DNA of 64,000 bases from contig PKRJ01000010.1 in the NCBI GenBank assembly GCA_017577365.1, positions 13,246 to 77,245 of the forward strand, written 5' to 3'. Origin of the DNA: Gammaproteobacteria bacterium. GTDB lineage: Bacteria; Pseudomonadota; Gammaproteobacteria; Steroidobacterales; Rariloculaceae. The position numbers were made by a program, and so were the translations under genes. The notes beneath the pieces were generated by a model. That model saw only the letters and a list, made by a program, of their open reading frames with translations, did not search any database and was not told the DNA's origin. This document shows, piece by piece, positions 1 to 8,124 of this stretch (position 1 is its first letter; the number at the start of each line of letters is the position of its first letter).

Positions 1-1
1 C

Positions 2-943
2 GCCGACGAGCATGGGCTCGCGCCGCTCGCCGTCTCGACGCATCCGTTCGCCGTGTGGACGACGCAGAAGCATTCGGAAGGTGCTCGATACCATGCGCTT
101 CGCGAGGAGATGCAGGCGGCCGCGAGGCGCCTCTTGATCTGCGGAATGCACGTGCACGTCGGCATCGAGGACGAAGAGCTCCGCATCGATCTGATGAACC
201 AGTTCAGCTACTTCCTCCCGCATCTGCTCGCGCTGTCGTGCTCGTCGCCGCTGTGGGAGGGTATCGACACGGGGCTCAAGTCGTTCCGTCTCACGGTCTT
301 CGACGGCTTGCCGCGCACCGGCATTCCGGAGCGCTTCGCGAGCTTCGCGGAATTTCGCCGCCTCGTCCGCGTGATGACCGAGGCGGGCATCATCCAGGAC
401 GCGACGAAGATCTGGTGGGATCTCAGGCCGAGCGCGCGCTATCCGACGCTCGAGACGCGCATCATGGACGTTTGCACGGACATCGACGACGCGTTGTGTC
501 TCGCCGCGCTCGTCGTGTCGGTGCTGCGGATGCTCTGGCGCTTGCGCTGCGGGAATCAGCGTTGGCGCACGTACTCGCCGATGCTCATACGCGAGAACCG
601 CTGGCGTGCGATGCGTTACAGCTTCGATCAGGGCTTGATCGACCTCGGCCGCGGCAAGGTCGTGCCGTTCCCGCAGCTCCTCGAGGAGCTGCTCGAGCTC
701 GTCCGCGAGGACGCCGAAGCGCTCGGATGCGTGCACGACGTCGAGCACGCGCGCCGGATCCTCGAGCGCGGCACGAGCGCGCATCGGCAGCTCGCCGTAC
801 GGAAGGCCGCGCTCGACGCCGGGGCTTCCGAAGCGGAGGCGAATATCGCCGTCGTCGATCACTTGATCGAAGAGACACGCCGCGGCGTGCGTCCGAAGCC
901 GACGCCGCACGCCGCCGCGGCGCCGGCCGGGGGTGCGGCGTGA
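2..943 (+). CDS. Carboxylate-amine ligase, GCS2/YbdK type (3' part)
   Basis: The gene enters from the left edge; 313 codons are visible and the N-terminus is outside the window. The family is the ATP-dependent glutamate-cysteine ligase 2 (YbdK) group, which joins a carboxylate to an amine; the real substrate of YbdK-type members is usually unknown. Visible support is the run HSEGARYHALREEM, then CGMHVHVGI with its active-site-like histidines, and the late block WWDLRPSARYPTLETRIMDV, all typical of this fold. The tail after about residue 295 is Ala/Pro rich. The stop overlaps the GTG start of dusA by 3 nt, so the two are probably cotranscribed. A role in glutathione or another thiol is possible but cannot be judged from this fragment. 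Confidence 0.85.
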   Translation, partial: ADEHGLAPLAVSTHPFAVWTTQKHSEGARYHALREEMQAAARRLLICGMHVHVGIEDEELRIDLMNQFSYFLPHLLALSCSSPLWEGIDTGLKSFRLTVFDGLPRTGIPERFASFAEFRRLVRVMTEAGIIQDATKIWWDLRPSARYPTLETRIMDVCTDIDDALCLAALVVSVLRMLWRLRCGNQRWRTYSPMLIRENRWRAMRYSFDQGLIDLGRGKVVPFPQLLEELLELVREDAEALGCVHDVEHARRILERGTSAHRQLAVRKAALDAGASEAEANIAVVDHLIEETRRGVRPKPTPHAAAAPAGGAA

Positions 944-2025
944 GCGTCGAATCCCTTCGGCGCGAGCGCGCGCCGATCTCGGACGCGGCGCCGCCCGAGC
1001 CGCAGCGCGAGCGCCGGATGCGAGCGCGGTCGGGCGCGCCGGTCAGCCGCGTGCTTTCGGTCGCGCCGATGATGGAGCGCACCGACAGGCATTGCCGCTA
1101 CTTCCTGCGGCTCGTCGCGCCGAACGCTTTCCTTTATACGGAGATGGTCACGGCGGCGGCGCTGCGTCACGGCGACCGCGATCGCTTGCTCGCGTTCGAC
1201 CCGAGCGAGCATCCGGTCGCGCTCCAGCTCGGCGGCAGCGATCCGCACGAGCTCGCGGCCGCGGCACGGGCGGGCGCAGCGGCGGGCTACGACGAGATCG
1301 ACCTCAATGTCGGTTGCCCGAGCGACCGCGTGCAGGCGGGCTGCTTCGGCGCGGCGCTGATGCGCGAGCCCGAGCGGGTCGCTGCGTGCGTCGCGGCGAT
1401 GCGCGAGGCGGTCGACGTGCCGGTCACCGTCAAGACGCGGCTCGGCGTCGATCACGACGACAGCTACGAGTTTCTGTGCCGTTTCGTGGAGACGGTCGCG
1501 AGGGCCGGCTGCGAGACGTTCATCGTGCACGCGCGCAAGGCGTGGCTCAAAGGTTTGAGCCCGAAACAGAACCGGGACGTACCGCCGCTCGACTACGCAC
1601 GCGTGCGAAGGCTCAAGCGCGATTTTCCGTCACTCGAGGTGATTCTGAACGGCGGCCTCAAGGACGAGGCGACGGCGCTCGCCGAGCTCGATCACGTCGA
1701 CGGCGTGATGCTCGGCCGCGCCGCTTACGACGATCCCGTCCTGCTCGGCCGACTCGACGCGGCGATCTTCGGTCACGAGCCGGTGCCGATCGGCGACGCG
1801 CTCGACCGTTACTTCGAGTATGCCGAGCGCGAGATCGCGGCAGGGACGCGTCTTCGTGCTTTGACCCGGCATCTGATGGGCGCTTTCGCAGGCCGGCCCG
1901 GCGGCAGGCACTGGCGCAGGATGCTGAGCGAGCTGCCGAGAAGCGAGGACGATCGCGCCACGCTCGCTGCGTTACGCGAGCTCGCATGGAACCTCGTCGA
2001 GCGTAACGTCCGATACTCCGATTGA
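940..2025 (+). CDS. dusA: tRNA-dihydrouridine(20/20a) synthase DusA
   Basis: FMN- and NADPH-dependent enzyme that reduces uridine to dihydrouridine in the tRNA D-loop (sites 20/20a) in the cytoplasm. The protein has 361 residues, close to the family size. The hallmark VAPMMERTDRHCRYF lies at residues 41-55, and LNVGCPSDRV carries the probable catalytic cysteine near residue 126. VTVKTRLG, FIVHARKAWLKGLSPKQNR and LNGGL..DGVMLGRAAY complete the TIM-barrel FMN site. The GTG start at 940 overlaps the preceding stop; the N-terminal 35 residues are Arg/Pro rich and poorly conserved, so translation could start later. DusA rather than DusB or DusC is favoured by the APMMERTDRH block. Confidence 0.93.
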   Translation: MSVESLRRERAPISDAAPPEPQRERRMRARSGAPVSRVLSVAPMMERTDRHCRYFLRLVAPNAFLYTEMVTAAALRHGDRDRLLAFDPSEHPVALQLGGSDPHELAAAARAGAAAGYDEIDLNVGCPSDRVQAGCFGAALMREPERVAACVAAMREAVDVPVTVKTRLGVDHDDSYEFLCRFVETVARAGCETFIVHARKAWLKGLSPKQNRDVPPLDYARVRRLKRDFPSLEVILNGGLKDEATALAELDHVDGVMLGRAAYDDPVLLGRLDAAIFGHEPVPIGDALDRYFEYAEREIAAGTRLRALTRHLMGAFAGRPGGRHWRRMLSELPRSEDDRATLAALRELAWNLVERNVRYSD

Positions 2026-2113
2026 TCCGGCCGTAACCTTCGTCCGGCATCGTCCGAGCCCAGCCGCTACAATAGCCGCCCGACCCAGCCTTTCGAGAGG
2101 TTCGATTCCGTCT

Positions 2114-2941
2114 ATGTCCACCGCGAAGTCTGCGAAGCGTAAGCCTGTTTTGACGATGGCACAGCAGGCCGACATCCACGAGCTTTACGAGGAGGCCGTG
2201 CAAGCCGTCGACGCCGAAGTCGAGTATCTCGTCGACACGTTCAAGACTTTGCGGGGGCGAGAGCCGATCAGCTTCCGCGAGGATTTCTGCGGCACGGCGA
2301 GTGCCGCGTGCGAGTGGGTGCGCACGGGCAAGAATCGCATCGCGATCGGCGTCGATATCGACGAGGACACGCTCGAGTGGGGACGCGCGAATCGCGTCGG
2401 GCGGCTTCCCGAGAAGGACCGCACGCGCGTCAAGCTCATACACGGCGACGTCAGGACGGTCGAGACGGAGCCGGTCGACATCATCGGCGCGTTCAATTTC
2501 AGCTACTACTGCTTCAAGACGCGCAAGGAGCTCGGCGGCTATTTCCGGCACGCGAGAACCGCGCTGAACGACGATGGGTTGTTCGTTCTCGACGTCTTCG
2601 GCGGCTCGGAGGCGTTCTCCGTGCAGAAGGAAAAGACGAAGTACGAGGATTTCACGTACATCTGGGACCAGGCCGAGTTCGATCCGATCACGCATCGGAT
2701 GCTCTGCCACATCCATTTCAAGTTCCCGGACGGATCCAAGATCAAGAACGCCTTCACGTACGACTGGCGGATCTGGACGATGCCGGAGCTCCGGGAGCTG
2801 CTCGACGAAGCCGGCTTCTCGAAGGTCCGCGTCTACTGGGAAGGGGAGGACGACGAGGGCGAGCCGAGCGGCGAGTACTACGAGGCCGAGACCGGCACGC
2901 CGGATCCCGCCTGGATCGCCTACGTCGTCGCGGAGAAATAG
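2114..2941 (+). CDS. Class I SAM-dependent methyltransferase
   Basis: A 275-residue cytoplasmic methyltransferase of unknown substrate. Motif I is degenerate, FREDFCGTASAACEWV at about residues 55-70, followed by the acidic motif II GVDIDEDTLEWGRAN, the kind that binds the ribose of SAM. VDIIGAFNFSYYCFKTR and FVLDVFGGSEAF fit motifs IV and V. The C-terminal half is rich in acidic residues (WEGEDDEGEPSGEYYEAE) and I cannot assign a specific family. It stands alone, with its own weak -10-like TACAAT at 2068-2073. GAGAGG lies 14-19 nt before the ATG, rather far for a ribosome site. Confidence 0.8.
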   Translation: MSTAKSAKRKPVLTMAQQADIHELYEEAVQAVDAEVEYLVDTFKTLRGREPISFREDFCGTASAACEWVRTGKNRIAIGVDIDEDTLEWGRANRVGRLPEKDRTRVKLIHGDVRTVETEPVDIIGAFNFSYYCFKTRKELGGYFRHARTALNDDGLFVLDVFGGSEAFSVQKEKTKYEDFTYIWDQAEFDPITHRMLCHIHFKFPDGSKIKNAFTYDWRIWTMPELRELLDEAGFSKVRVYWEGEDDEGEPSGEYYEAETGTPDPAWIAYVVAEK

Positions 2942-3141
2942 CCCGGCCGGTTGCCGCGCGGTCGCGCCGCGGCGACAATGCGGCGCCGCCGCGGCGGGCG
3001 GCGGGTCCCGCCCCGGCGCGCGGGAGCGGGCCGATACGTCCTGCCACGTTCGCTCCGAAGGCGTCCAAGCCGGTTTCGACCGCGGCCGGACGGGGCGCGG
3101 TCCGCGTGCGGGGAAGCACGTGACGGACCTGCGGCTCCACG

Positions 3142-3147
3142 TATAAT
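3142..3147 (+). promoter_or_regulatory. Putative sigma-70 -10 element of the cyclase-FHA gene
   Basis: A perfect TATAAT lies 39 nt before the cyclase start. A weak -35 candidate, GTGACG at 3120-3125, is 16 nt upstream. The stretch 2942-3141 before it is GC-rich non-coding sequence with no gene that I can support. Confidence 0.5.
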
Positions 3148-3185
3148 CCGGGTTAACTTGGCTCCGCACTCAGCCGAAGGAAGCC

Positions 3186-4088
3186 ATGGGTAGGGAAGTC
3201 GAAGTTGCGATCCTGTTCGCCGACGTGGTGGGCAGCACGCAGCTTTACGAGCAGCTTGGCGACGCCCAGGCTCGCGAGATGGTGGGCCGATGTCTCGCGA
3301 TCATGCGCGAGGCGACCGAGTCTTGCGGAGGCACCGTCATCAAGACGATGGGCGACGAGGTCATGGCGACCTTCCCGACCGCCGACGAGGCGATGAACGC
3401 CGCCCGGCGCATGCAGGAACAGATCTCGAACGCCCCCGAGCTCGCCCACCAGCACGGCCACGTCTCGATCCGGATCGGGTGCCACTTCGGTCCGGTCGTC
3501 CAGGAGCAGCGGGATATCTTCGGCTCGGCCGTGCACATCGCGAACCGCATGACGAGCCAGGCGAAGGCGAAGCAGATCATCACGACCCTGTCGACCGTCG
3601 AGCGGATGTCGCCCGAGTGGCAATCGATGGCGCGCCAGATCGACGTCGCGACCGTGCGAGGCAAGGCCGACGAGGTCATCCTGTTCGAGGTGCTGTGGCA
3701 GCCCGACGAGGCCACGAGCATGCTGCCGACGGTGCCGTGGACGAAGCAGGCGAACCGGCGGCCGAAGCGTTTGAGCCTGCGCTATCAGGGCAAGGAAATT
3801 CTAGTCGGCGAGGGCCGTAAGAGCGTGACGCTCGGACGTGCCGAGGACAACGACCTCGTCATCAAGGGCAATCTGATCTCGCGTCTGCACGCCCGCGTCG
3901 AGGCGAGCCGCGACAAGTTCACGCTCATCGACGAGAGCACGAACGGAACGTTCGTGCACACGAGCAGCGGCGAGGAGATCTTCGTGCGCCGCGACAGCAC
4001 GCAGCTGACCGGCGAGGGCGTGATCGGCCTGGGCCGAGCGGCGCGGCCGGGCACGCCGCTCGCGGTGCATTACGTCGTCGAGGACTGA
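3186..4088 (+). CDS. Class III nucleotide cyclase domain fused to an FHA domain
   Basis: A 300-residue soluble signalling protein. The N-terminal class III cyclase catalytic domain (about residues 5-180) has LFADVVGST with metal-binding Asp13, IKTMGDEVMATF with the adenine-specifying Lys53 and second metal Asp57, and DIFG with the partner Asp110. This pattern predicts cAMP formation. The usual transition-state Asn in GxxVNxAxR is His117 here (GSAVHIANRM), while Arg121 is kept, so activity could be reduced or altered. The C-terminal FHA domain (about 200-290) has LGRAEDNDLVIKG, ISRLHARV and NGTFV and should bind phosphothreonine. No kinase gene is nearby. A TATAAT promoter lies upstream and a hairpin terminator follows. 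Confidence 0.88.
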   Translation: MGREVEVAILFADVVGSTQLYEQLGDAQAREMVGRCLAIMREATESCGGTVIKTMGDEVMATFPTADEAMNAARRMQEQISNAPELAHQHGHVSIRIGCHFGPVVQEQRDIFGSAVHIANRMTSQAKAKQIITTLSTVERMSPEWQSMARQIDVATVRGKADEVILFEVLWQPDEATSMLPTVPWTKQANRRPKRLSLRYQGKEILVGEGRKSVTLGRAEDNDLVIKGNLISRLHARVEASRDKFTLIDESTNGTFVHTSSGEEIFVRRDSTQLTGEGVIGLGRAARPGTPLAVHYVVED

Positions 4089-4096
4089 GTGAAAGA

Positions 4097-4120
4097 GTCC
4101 GACCCGCGCACGGGTCGGAC
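4097..4120. terminator. Palindrome acting as bidirectional terminator between cyclase and pckG
   Basis: Perfect 10-bp stem (GTCCGACCCG / CGGGTCGGAC) with a 4-nt loop, located in the 43-nt gap between two convergent stops. On the minus strand it is followed by TCTTTC; on the plus strand only CCCCT follows. The GGGTCGGACC motif recurs elsewhere in the window (8044-8070 and 24970-24978), so it may also be a repeat unit. Confidence 0.7.
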
Positions 4121-4131
4121 CCCTGATCCCG

Positions 4132-5874
4132 TCAGCCGAGCGCCTCGACGACCCGGCGATGCTCCTCGCGGAGCCGTTTCGGCAAGCGGTCCCCGAACTG
4201 CTCGAAGTACGCGCCGAGATCCTTCATCTCGTTACGCCACTGCTCGGGCTCGACCGCGAGAAGCTGCTCGAGCGTTTGCGGCGAGACGTCGAGGCCCGAC
4301 ACGTCGAGATCCTCCGGGCGGGGCAGATAGCCGATCGGCGTCTCCACGGCACCGGCGCGGTTCTCGCAGCGCTCGATGATCCAGCGCAGCACGCGCAGGT
4401 TCTCGCCGAATCCCGGCCACAGGAATTTCCCGTCCGGGCTCCGCCTGAACCAGTTCACGTGGAAGATCTTCGGCAGACGGCTCGAGCGTTCCGCGAAGCT
4501 CAGCCAGTGCGCCCAGTAGTCGCCGAAGTTGTAGCCGCAGAACGGCTTCATCGCCATCGGATCGCGTCGCACGATGCCGACCTTGCCGGTTGCGGCCGCG
4601 GTCGTCTCCGACGCGACGCTCGCGCCGACGAGCACGCCGTGCGCCCAGTCCTTCGCCTCGTAGACGAGCGGCGCGAGCTCGCGGCGACGGCCGCCGAAGA
4701 TGAGCGCGGAGATCGGCACGCCTTCCGGCGCCTCCGCGAGACTCGAGTAGCTCGGGTTCTGCTTCGCGGAGACGGTGAAGCGCGAGTTCGGATGCGCGGC
4801 GGGGCCGTTGCCCGGCTCGTACGGCTTGCCGAGCCAATCGATGACGGGCACGCCTTCGTTCTTCTCTTCCCACCACGGCTCGTTGTCCGCGGTCAGCGCG
4901 ACGTTCGTGAAGATCGTGTCGTGAGTGATCATCTCGAACGCGTTACGGTTCGTCTGCCGATTCGTTCCCGGCACGACGCCGAAATAGCCGGCCTCAGGGT
5001 TGATCGCGCGCAGCCGCCCGTCCTCGCCGAGATGGAGCCAAGCGATGTCGTCGCCGAGCGTCCAGACTTTCCAGCCCTTGTGGCTCTCGGGCGGAATCAG
5101 CATCGCGAGATTCGTCTTGCCGCACGCCGACGGGAACGCGGCCGCGATGTAGTGCGTCTCGCCTCGCGGGTTCTCGATGCCGACGATCAGCATGTGCTCG
5201 GCGAGCCAGCCCTCGTCGCGCGCCTGCCAGCTCGCGATCCGGAGCGCGTGACACTTCTTGCCGAGCAGCGCATTGCCGCCGTACCCGGAGCCGTAGCTCA
5301 TGATCAGGAGCTCCTCCGGGAAGTGCATGATGTAGCGCCGTTCCGGATCGAGCTCGCCCGTGCAGTGCAGCCCCTTGACGAACGTGCCGTCGCGCTCGAT
5401 CCGCTCGAGCGCGGCCTTCCCCATCCGCGTCATCAGGTGCATGTTCGCGGCGACGTAAGGGCTGTCGGTGACCTCGACCCCGCAACGCGCGTACGGGGAG
5501 TCGAGCGGACCCATGCAGTACGGGATCACGTACATCGTGCGCCCGCGCATCGAGCCGCGGAAGCATTCGGTCAGAAGCGCCTTGGCTTCGTCGGGCGGCA
5601 TCCAGTTATTGTTCGGCCCGGCGTCTTCCTGGTTCGTGGTGCAGACGTAGGTCAAGTGCTCGACGCGGGCGACGTCTTGCGGGTCCGAGCGGTGCAGGTA
5701 GCAGTTCGGGTAGGTCTTCTGATTCAGCTCGATCAGCGTGCCGTTGGCGAGCATCAGATCGATCAGGGCGCGGTATTCCTGCTCGGAGCCGTCGCACCAG
5801 TGAATTTTGTCCGGTTGTGTAAGCTCCGCCACCTCGGCGATCCAGTCGCCGAGCGATTTCAGTCTTGTCGTCAT
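4132..5874 (-). CDS. pckG: Phosphoenolpyruvate carboxykinase (GTP)
   Basis: Converts oxaloacetate and GTP to phosphoenolpyruvate, CO2 and GDP; the entry step of gluconeogenesis in the cytoplasm. At 580 residues it is slightly shorter than the typical 600-620. Clear motifs are the GTP-class P-loop AFPSACGKTNLAML, the kinase-2 block GDDIAWL, substrate-loop residues in YGSGYGGNALLGKKCHALR, and the guanine pocket HVNWFRRSPDGKFLWPGFGENLRVL. The GTP-dependent form is less common in gammaproteobacteria, many of which use the ATP enzyme. It is transcribed alone toward the cyclase gene, with a TATACT -10 candidate on the minus strand at 5912-5917. Confidence 0.97.
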   Translation of the reverse strand: MTTRLKSLGDWIAEVAELTQPDKIHWCDGSEQEYRALIDLMLANGTLIELNQKTYPNCYLHRSDPQDVARVEHLTYVCTTNQEDAGPNNNWMPPDEAKALLTECFRGSMRGRTMYVIPYCMGPLDSPYARCGVEVTDSPYVAANMHLMTRMGKAALERIERDGTFVKGLHCTGELDPERRYIMHFPEELLIMSYGSGYGGNALLGKKCHALRIASWQARDEGWLAEHMLIVGIENPRGETHYIAAAFPSACGKTNLAMLIPPESHKGWKVWTLGDDIAWLHLGEDGRLRAINPEAGYFGVVPGTNRQTNRNAFEMITHDTIFTNVALTADNEPWWEEKNEGVPVIDWLGKPYEPGNGPAAHPNSRFTVSAKQNPSYSSLAEAPEGVPISALIFGGRRRELAPLVYEAKDWAHGVLVGASVASETTAAATGKVGIVRRDPMAMKPFCGYNFGDYWAHWLSFAERSSRLPKIFHVNWFRRSPDGKFLWPGFGENLRVLRWIIERCENRAGAVETPIGYLPRPEDLDVSGLDVSPQTLEQLLAVEPEQWRNEMKDLGAYFEQFGDRLPKRLREEHRRVVEALG

Positions 5875-5911
5875 TGATTCGTATAGCTAGATGGGGAGTA
5901 CGGGTCACGCA

Positions 5912-5917
5912 AGTATA
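5912..5917 (-). promoter_or_regulatory. Putative -10 element of pckG
   Basis: Minus-strand TATACT 37 nt before the pckG start; no good -35 is visible. The same divergent gap (5875-6128) holds an inverted repeat CCGTTCG-agta-CGAACGG at 5952-5969 that could be an operator for either gene, but I do not recognise it. Confidence 0.4.
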
Positions 5918-6116
5918 GCGCGCCGCCGCCGCGTGTGCGGCGCGATACTGTCCGTTCGAGTACGAACGGGCCTGGAAAAAGCTCGATTTTGCGATTTCCC
6001 GCACACTTCGCACCGGCGCGGCCGACCCCTTCGAGACCGTCGCGGCGCGGCTCGACGGCCCGCGATTCGCGGCGGGGAATACCGATTCGCCGGGGCGGCG
6101 GCCGGCCGGTTCGGGG

Positions 6117-6122
6117 TATAGT
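6117..6122 (+). promoter_or_regulatory. TATAGT -10 element placed for a leaderless yoaA transcript
   Basis: TATAGT ends 6 nt before the yoaA ATG. If used, transcription would begin at or next to the start codon. No Shine-Dalgarno sequence is visible in GTCGGGCG before the ATG. Confidence 0.4.
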
Positions 6123-6128
6123 CGGGCG

Positions 6129-8075
6129 ATGCTCGAGCTTGCGCATCTCTTCGGCCCGACGGGGCTCCTCGCGCGGCAGCTGCCCGGTTTCACGTATCGA
6201 GAGGCGCAAGCCAGGATGGCCGAGATCGTCGCCGACGCGGTGGAGCGCGGCGCGCACGTCGCGATCGAGGCCGGCACCGGGATCGGCAAGACGTTCGCGT
6301 ATCTCGTGCCGGTGCTGCACAGCGGGCGCCGCGTGATCATCTCGACCGGCACGCGCACGCTGCAGGATCAGCTCTTCTCCCGGGATCTGCCGAGGCTCGG
6401 CCGCGTCTTCGGCCGGCCGGTCGACGTCGCGCTGCTGAAGGGCCGCAACAACTATCTCTGCTGGCATCGGCTCGAGATCGCGCGCAACGGCGGACGCCTC
6501 GACGCCGCGGCCCTCGGGATGCTCGAGTCGATCCGCGCGTGGGCGATGGGGGGCGGAAGCGGCGACCTGACGGAGCTCGAAGACCTGCCCGAGCAGGACC
6601 CCTCGCGCGCGTGGATCACCTCGACGGTCGAGAGTTGCCTCGGCAGCCGCTGCGATCATTTCGAGCGCTGCTTCGTCGTCGAGGCGAGGCGGCGCGCGCT
6701 CGCGGCCGACGTCGTGATCGTCAATCACCACTTGCTGCTCGCCGACCTCGCGCTCAAGGAGGCGGGGTTCGGCGAGCTCTTACCGGGCGCCGACGCGGTG
6801 ATCGTCGACGAGGCGCATTTGCTGCCGGATATCGCACAACAGTTTTTCGGCGTCAGCGCGTCCAGCCGCGAGCTCGAGGCGCTCGCGCGCGACGCGATCG
6901 TCGAGGCGCGTGCCGCCGCGGCGCCGCTGCCCGCCGTCGAGGCGGCCGCGGATGCGTTGACGAAGGCCGCGGCCGATGCACGCGCCGCGGGATTCGGCGA
7001 GCCGCTCGGCCGGCAGCGCTGGTCGCCGGGCGGGCTCGATCCGCACGTCGAGCGATGGCGGGAACGTCTCGCCGACCTCGACGCGGCGCTCGCCGACGCG
7101 CCCGCCACGACGGCGCTGATGAGGCTCAGGGAGCGCTGCGACGACGCCGCGGCCCGGCTCGCGCGGATCGCCGGCGCGGACGGAGCGGAAGGGCTCCGCT
7201 GGATCGAGCGCACGCAGCGCTCGATCAGCCTGCATTTCACGCCGCTCGCCGTCGGCGACGCGTTATCGGCCGCGATCGAGGCGCAGGGCGGCGCCTGGAT
7301 ATTCGCGTCCGCGACGCTCGCGGTCCGGGACGATTTCGGCCACTTCCTCCGGCGCATCGGCCTGCCGGACACCGAGGCGCACGTGCTGCCGAGCCCGTTC
7401 GATTATCGCGAGAACGCGCGGCTCTATTTGCCGCAGGGCCTGCCGCCGCCGGCGAGCGACGATTACGTCGACGCGCTGATGACCGTCGTCTGGCCGCTCG
7501 TGCGTGCCGCGGGCGGCGGCGCGTTTCTGCTCTTCACGAGCTACCGCGCGCTCGGCGAGGCCGAGCGCTGGATCGAGCGGCATGGAGCGCCGGGGCCGGT
7601 CTACGTGCAGGGCAGCGGGCCGCGCAGTCGGCTGCTCGAGCAATTTCGCGCTGCCGGCGACGCGGTGCTGCTCGGGACCGGCAGCTTCTGGCAGGGGGTC
7701 GACGTCAAGGGGCCGGCGCTGCGGCTCGTCGTCATCGACAAGCTGCCGTTCGCGGTCCCGAGCGACCCTCTCGTGCAGGCGCGTATCGACGCGATTCGAA
7801 GGCAGGGCGGCGACCCGTTCGCCGACTCGCAGCTGCCGGAGGCGGTCCTCGCGCTGAAGCAGGGTGTCGGCCGGCTGATCCGCGATTTCGGCGACCGAGG
7901 TCTCGTCGTGCTCGGCGATCCGCGCGTGCGAACGCGCCCCTATGGCCGCGTGTTCCTCGAAAGCCTGCCGTCGATGCCGATCGTCGACGACTTCGACGAT
8001 GCGCTGCGCTTCGCCTCGTCCCTCCGCCCCGCGGCCGCCCGGCCGGAAATGGGGTCGGACCCGGTTTCCGCTTAA
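6129..8075 (+). CDS. yoaA: ATP-dependent DNA helicase, YoaA/DinG (XPD-like) family
   Basis: Superfamily 2 helicase of 648 residues with the XPD-type iron-sulfur insert. Walker A AGTGIGKT is at residues 48-55, the DEAH box in VIVDEAHLLPD, and four cysteines that could hold a 4Fe-4S cluster lie in YLCWHRLE and SCLGSRCDHFERCF. C-terminal helicase motifs include FTSYRALGEAERW, GTGSFWQGVDVKGPALRLVVIDKLPF and GVGRLIRDFGDRG. No exonuclease domain is present, which favours YoaA over Gram-positive DinG. YoaA-type enzymes work in DNA damage tolerance with the polymerase III chi subunit. The last codons are built from a palindromic repeat (8044-8070). tsaB follows 49 nt downstream, an arrangement also common in other gammaproteobacteria. 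Confidence 0.92.
   Translation: MLELAHLFGPTGLLARQLPGFTYREAQARMAEIVADAVERGAHVAIEAGTGIGKTFAYLVPVLHSGRRVIISTGTRTLQDQLFSRDLPRLGRVFGRPVDVALLKGRNNYLCWHRLEIARNGGRLDAAALGMLESIRAWAMGGGSGDLTELEDLPEQDPSRAWITSTVESCLGSRCDHFERCFVVEARRRALAADVVIVNHHLLLADLALKEAGFGELLPGADAVIVDEAHLLPDIAQQFFGVSASSRELEALARDAIVEARAAAAPLPAVEAAADALTKAAADARAAGFGEPLGRQRWSPGGLDPHVERWRERLADLDAALADAPATTALMRLRERCDDAAARLARIAGADGAEGLRWIERTQRSISLHFTPLAVGDALSAAIEAQGGAWIFASATLAVRDDFGHFLRRIGLPDTEAHVLPSPFDYRENARLYLPQGLPPPASDDYVDALMTVVWPLVRAAGGGAFLLFTSYRALGEAERWIERHGAPGPVYVQGSGPRSRLLEQFRAAGDAVLLGTGSFWQGVDVKGPALRLVVIDKLPFAVPSDPLVQARIDAIRRQGGDPFADSQLPEAVLALKQGVGRLIRDFGDRGLVVLGDPRVRTRPYGRVFLESLPSMPIVDDFDDALRFASSLRPAAARPEMGSDPVSA
8044..8070. repeat. 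GGGGTC-G-GACCC palindrome overlapping the yoaA 3' end
   Basis: 27-nt odd palindrome: CGGAAA and TTTCCG flank GGGTC-G-GACCC; 11 of 13 pairs are Watson-Crick, one is wobble and one is a mismatch. It encodes the final residues of the helicase and ends 2 nt before the TAA. The same core occurs at 4111-4121 and 24970-24978. Confidence 0.6.
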
Positions 8076-8124
8076 ACTGCCCGGACGACCAGAGAAGGTG
8101 CGGTTTTCGGTTCCTCGCCAGGCC

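Noticed and set aside
1315..1380. Loss of a catalytic cysteine in DusA (GAALM instead of GACLM)
   Set aside because: The catalytic cysteine of the family is the one in the GCPS motif, which is present near residue 126; the Ala substitution further on is a tolerated variation.
5952..5969. Inverted repeat CCGTTCG-agta-CGAACGG considered as a LexA box for yoaA
   Set aside because: It has the order GTTCG-CGAAC, the reverse of the Gram-positive-type CGAAC-N4-GTTCG box, and does not fit the CTGT-N8-ACAG gammaproteobacterial box. It may still be an operator of another kind.
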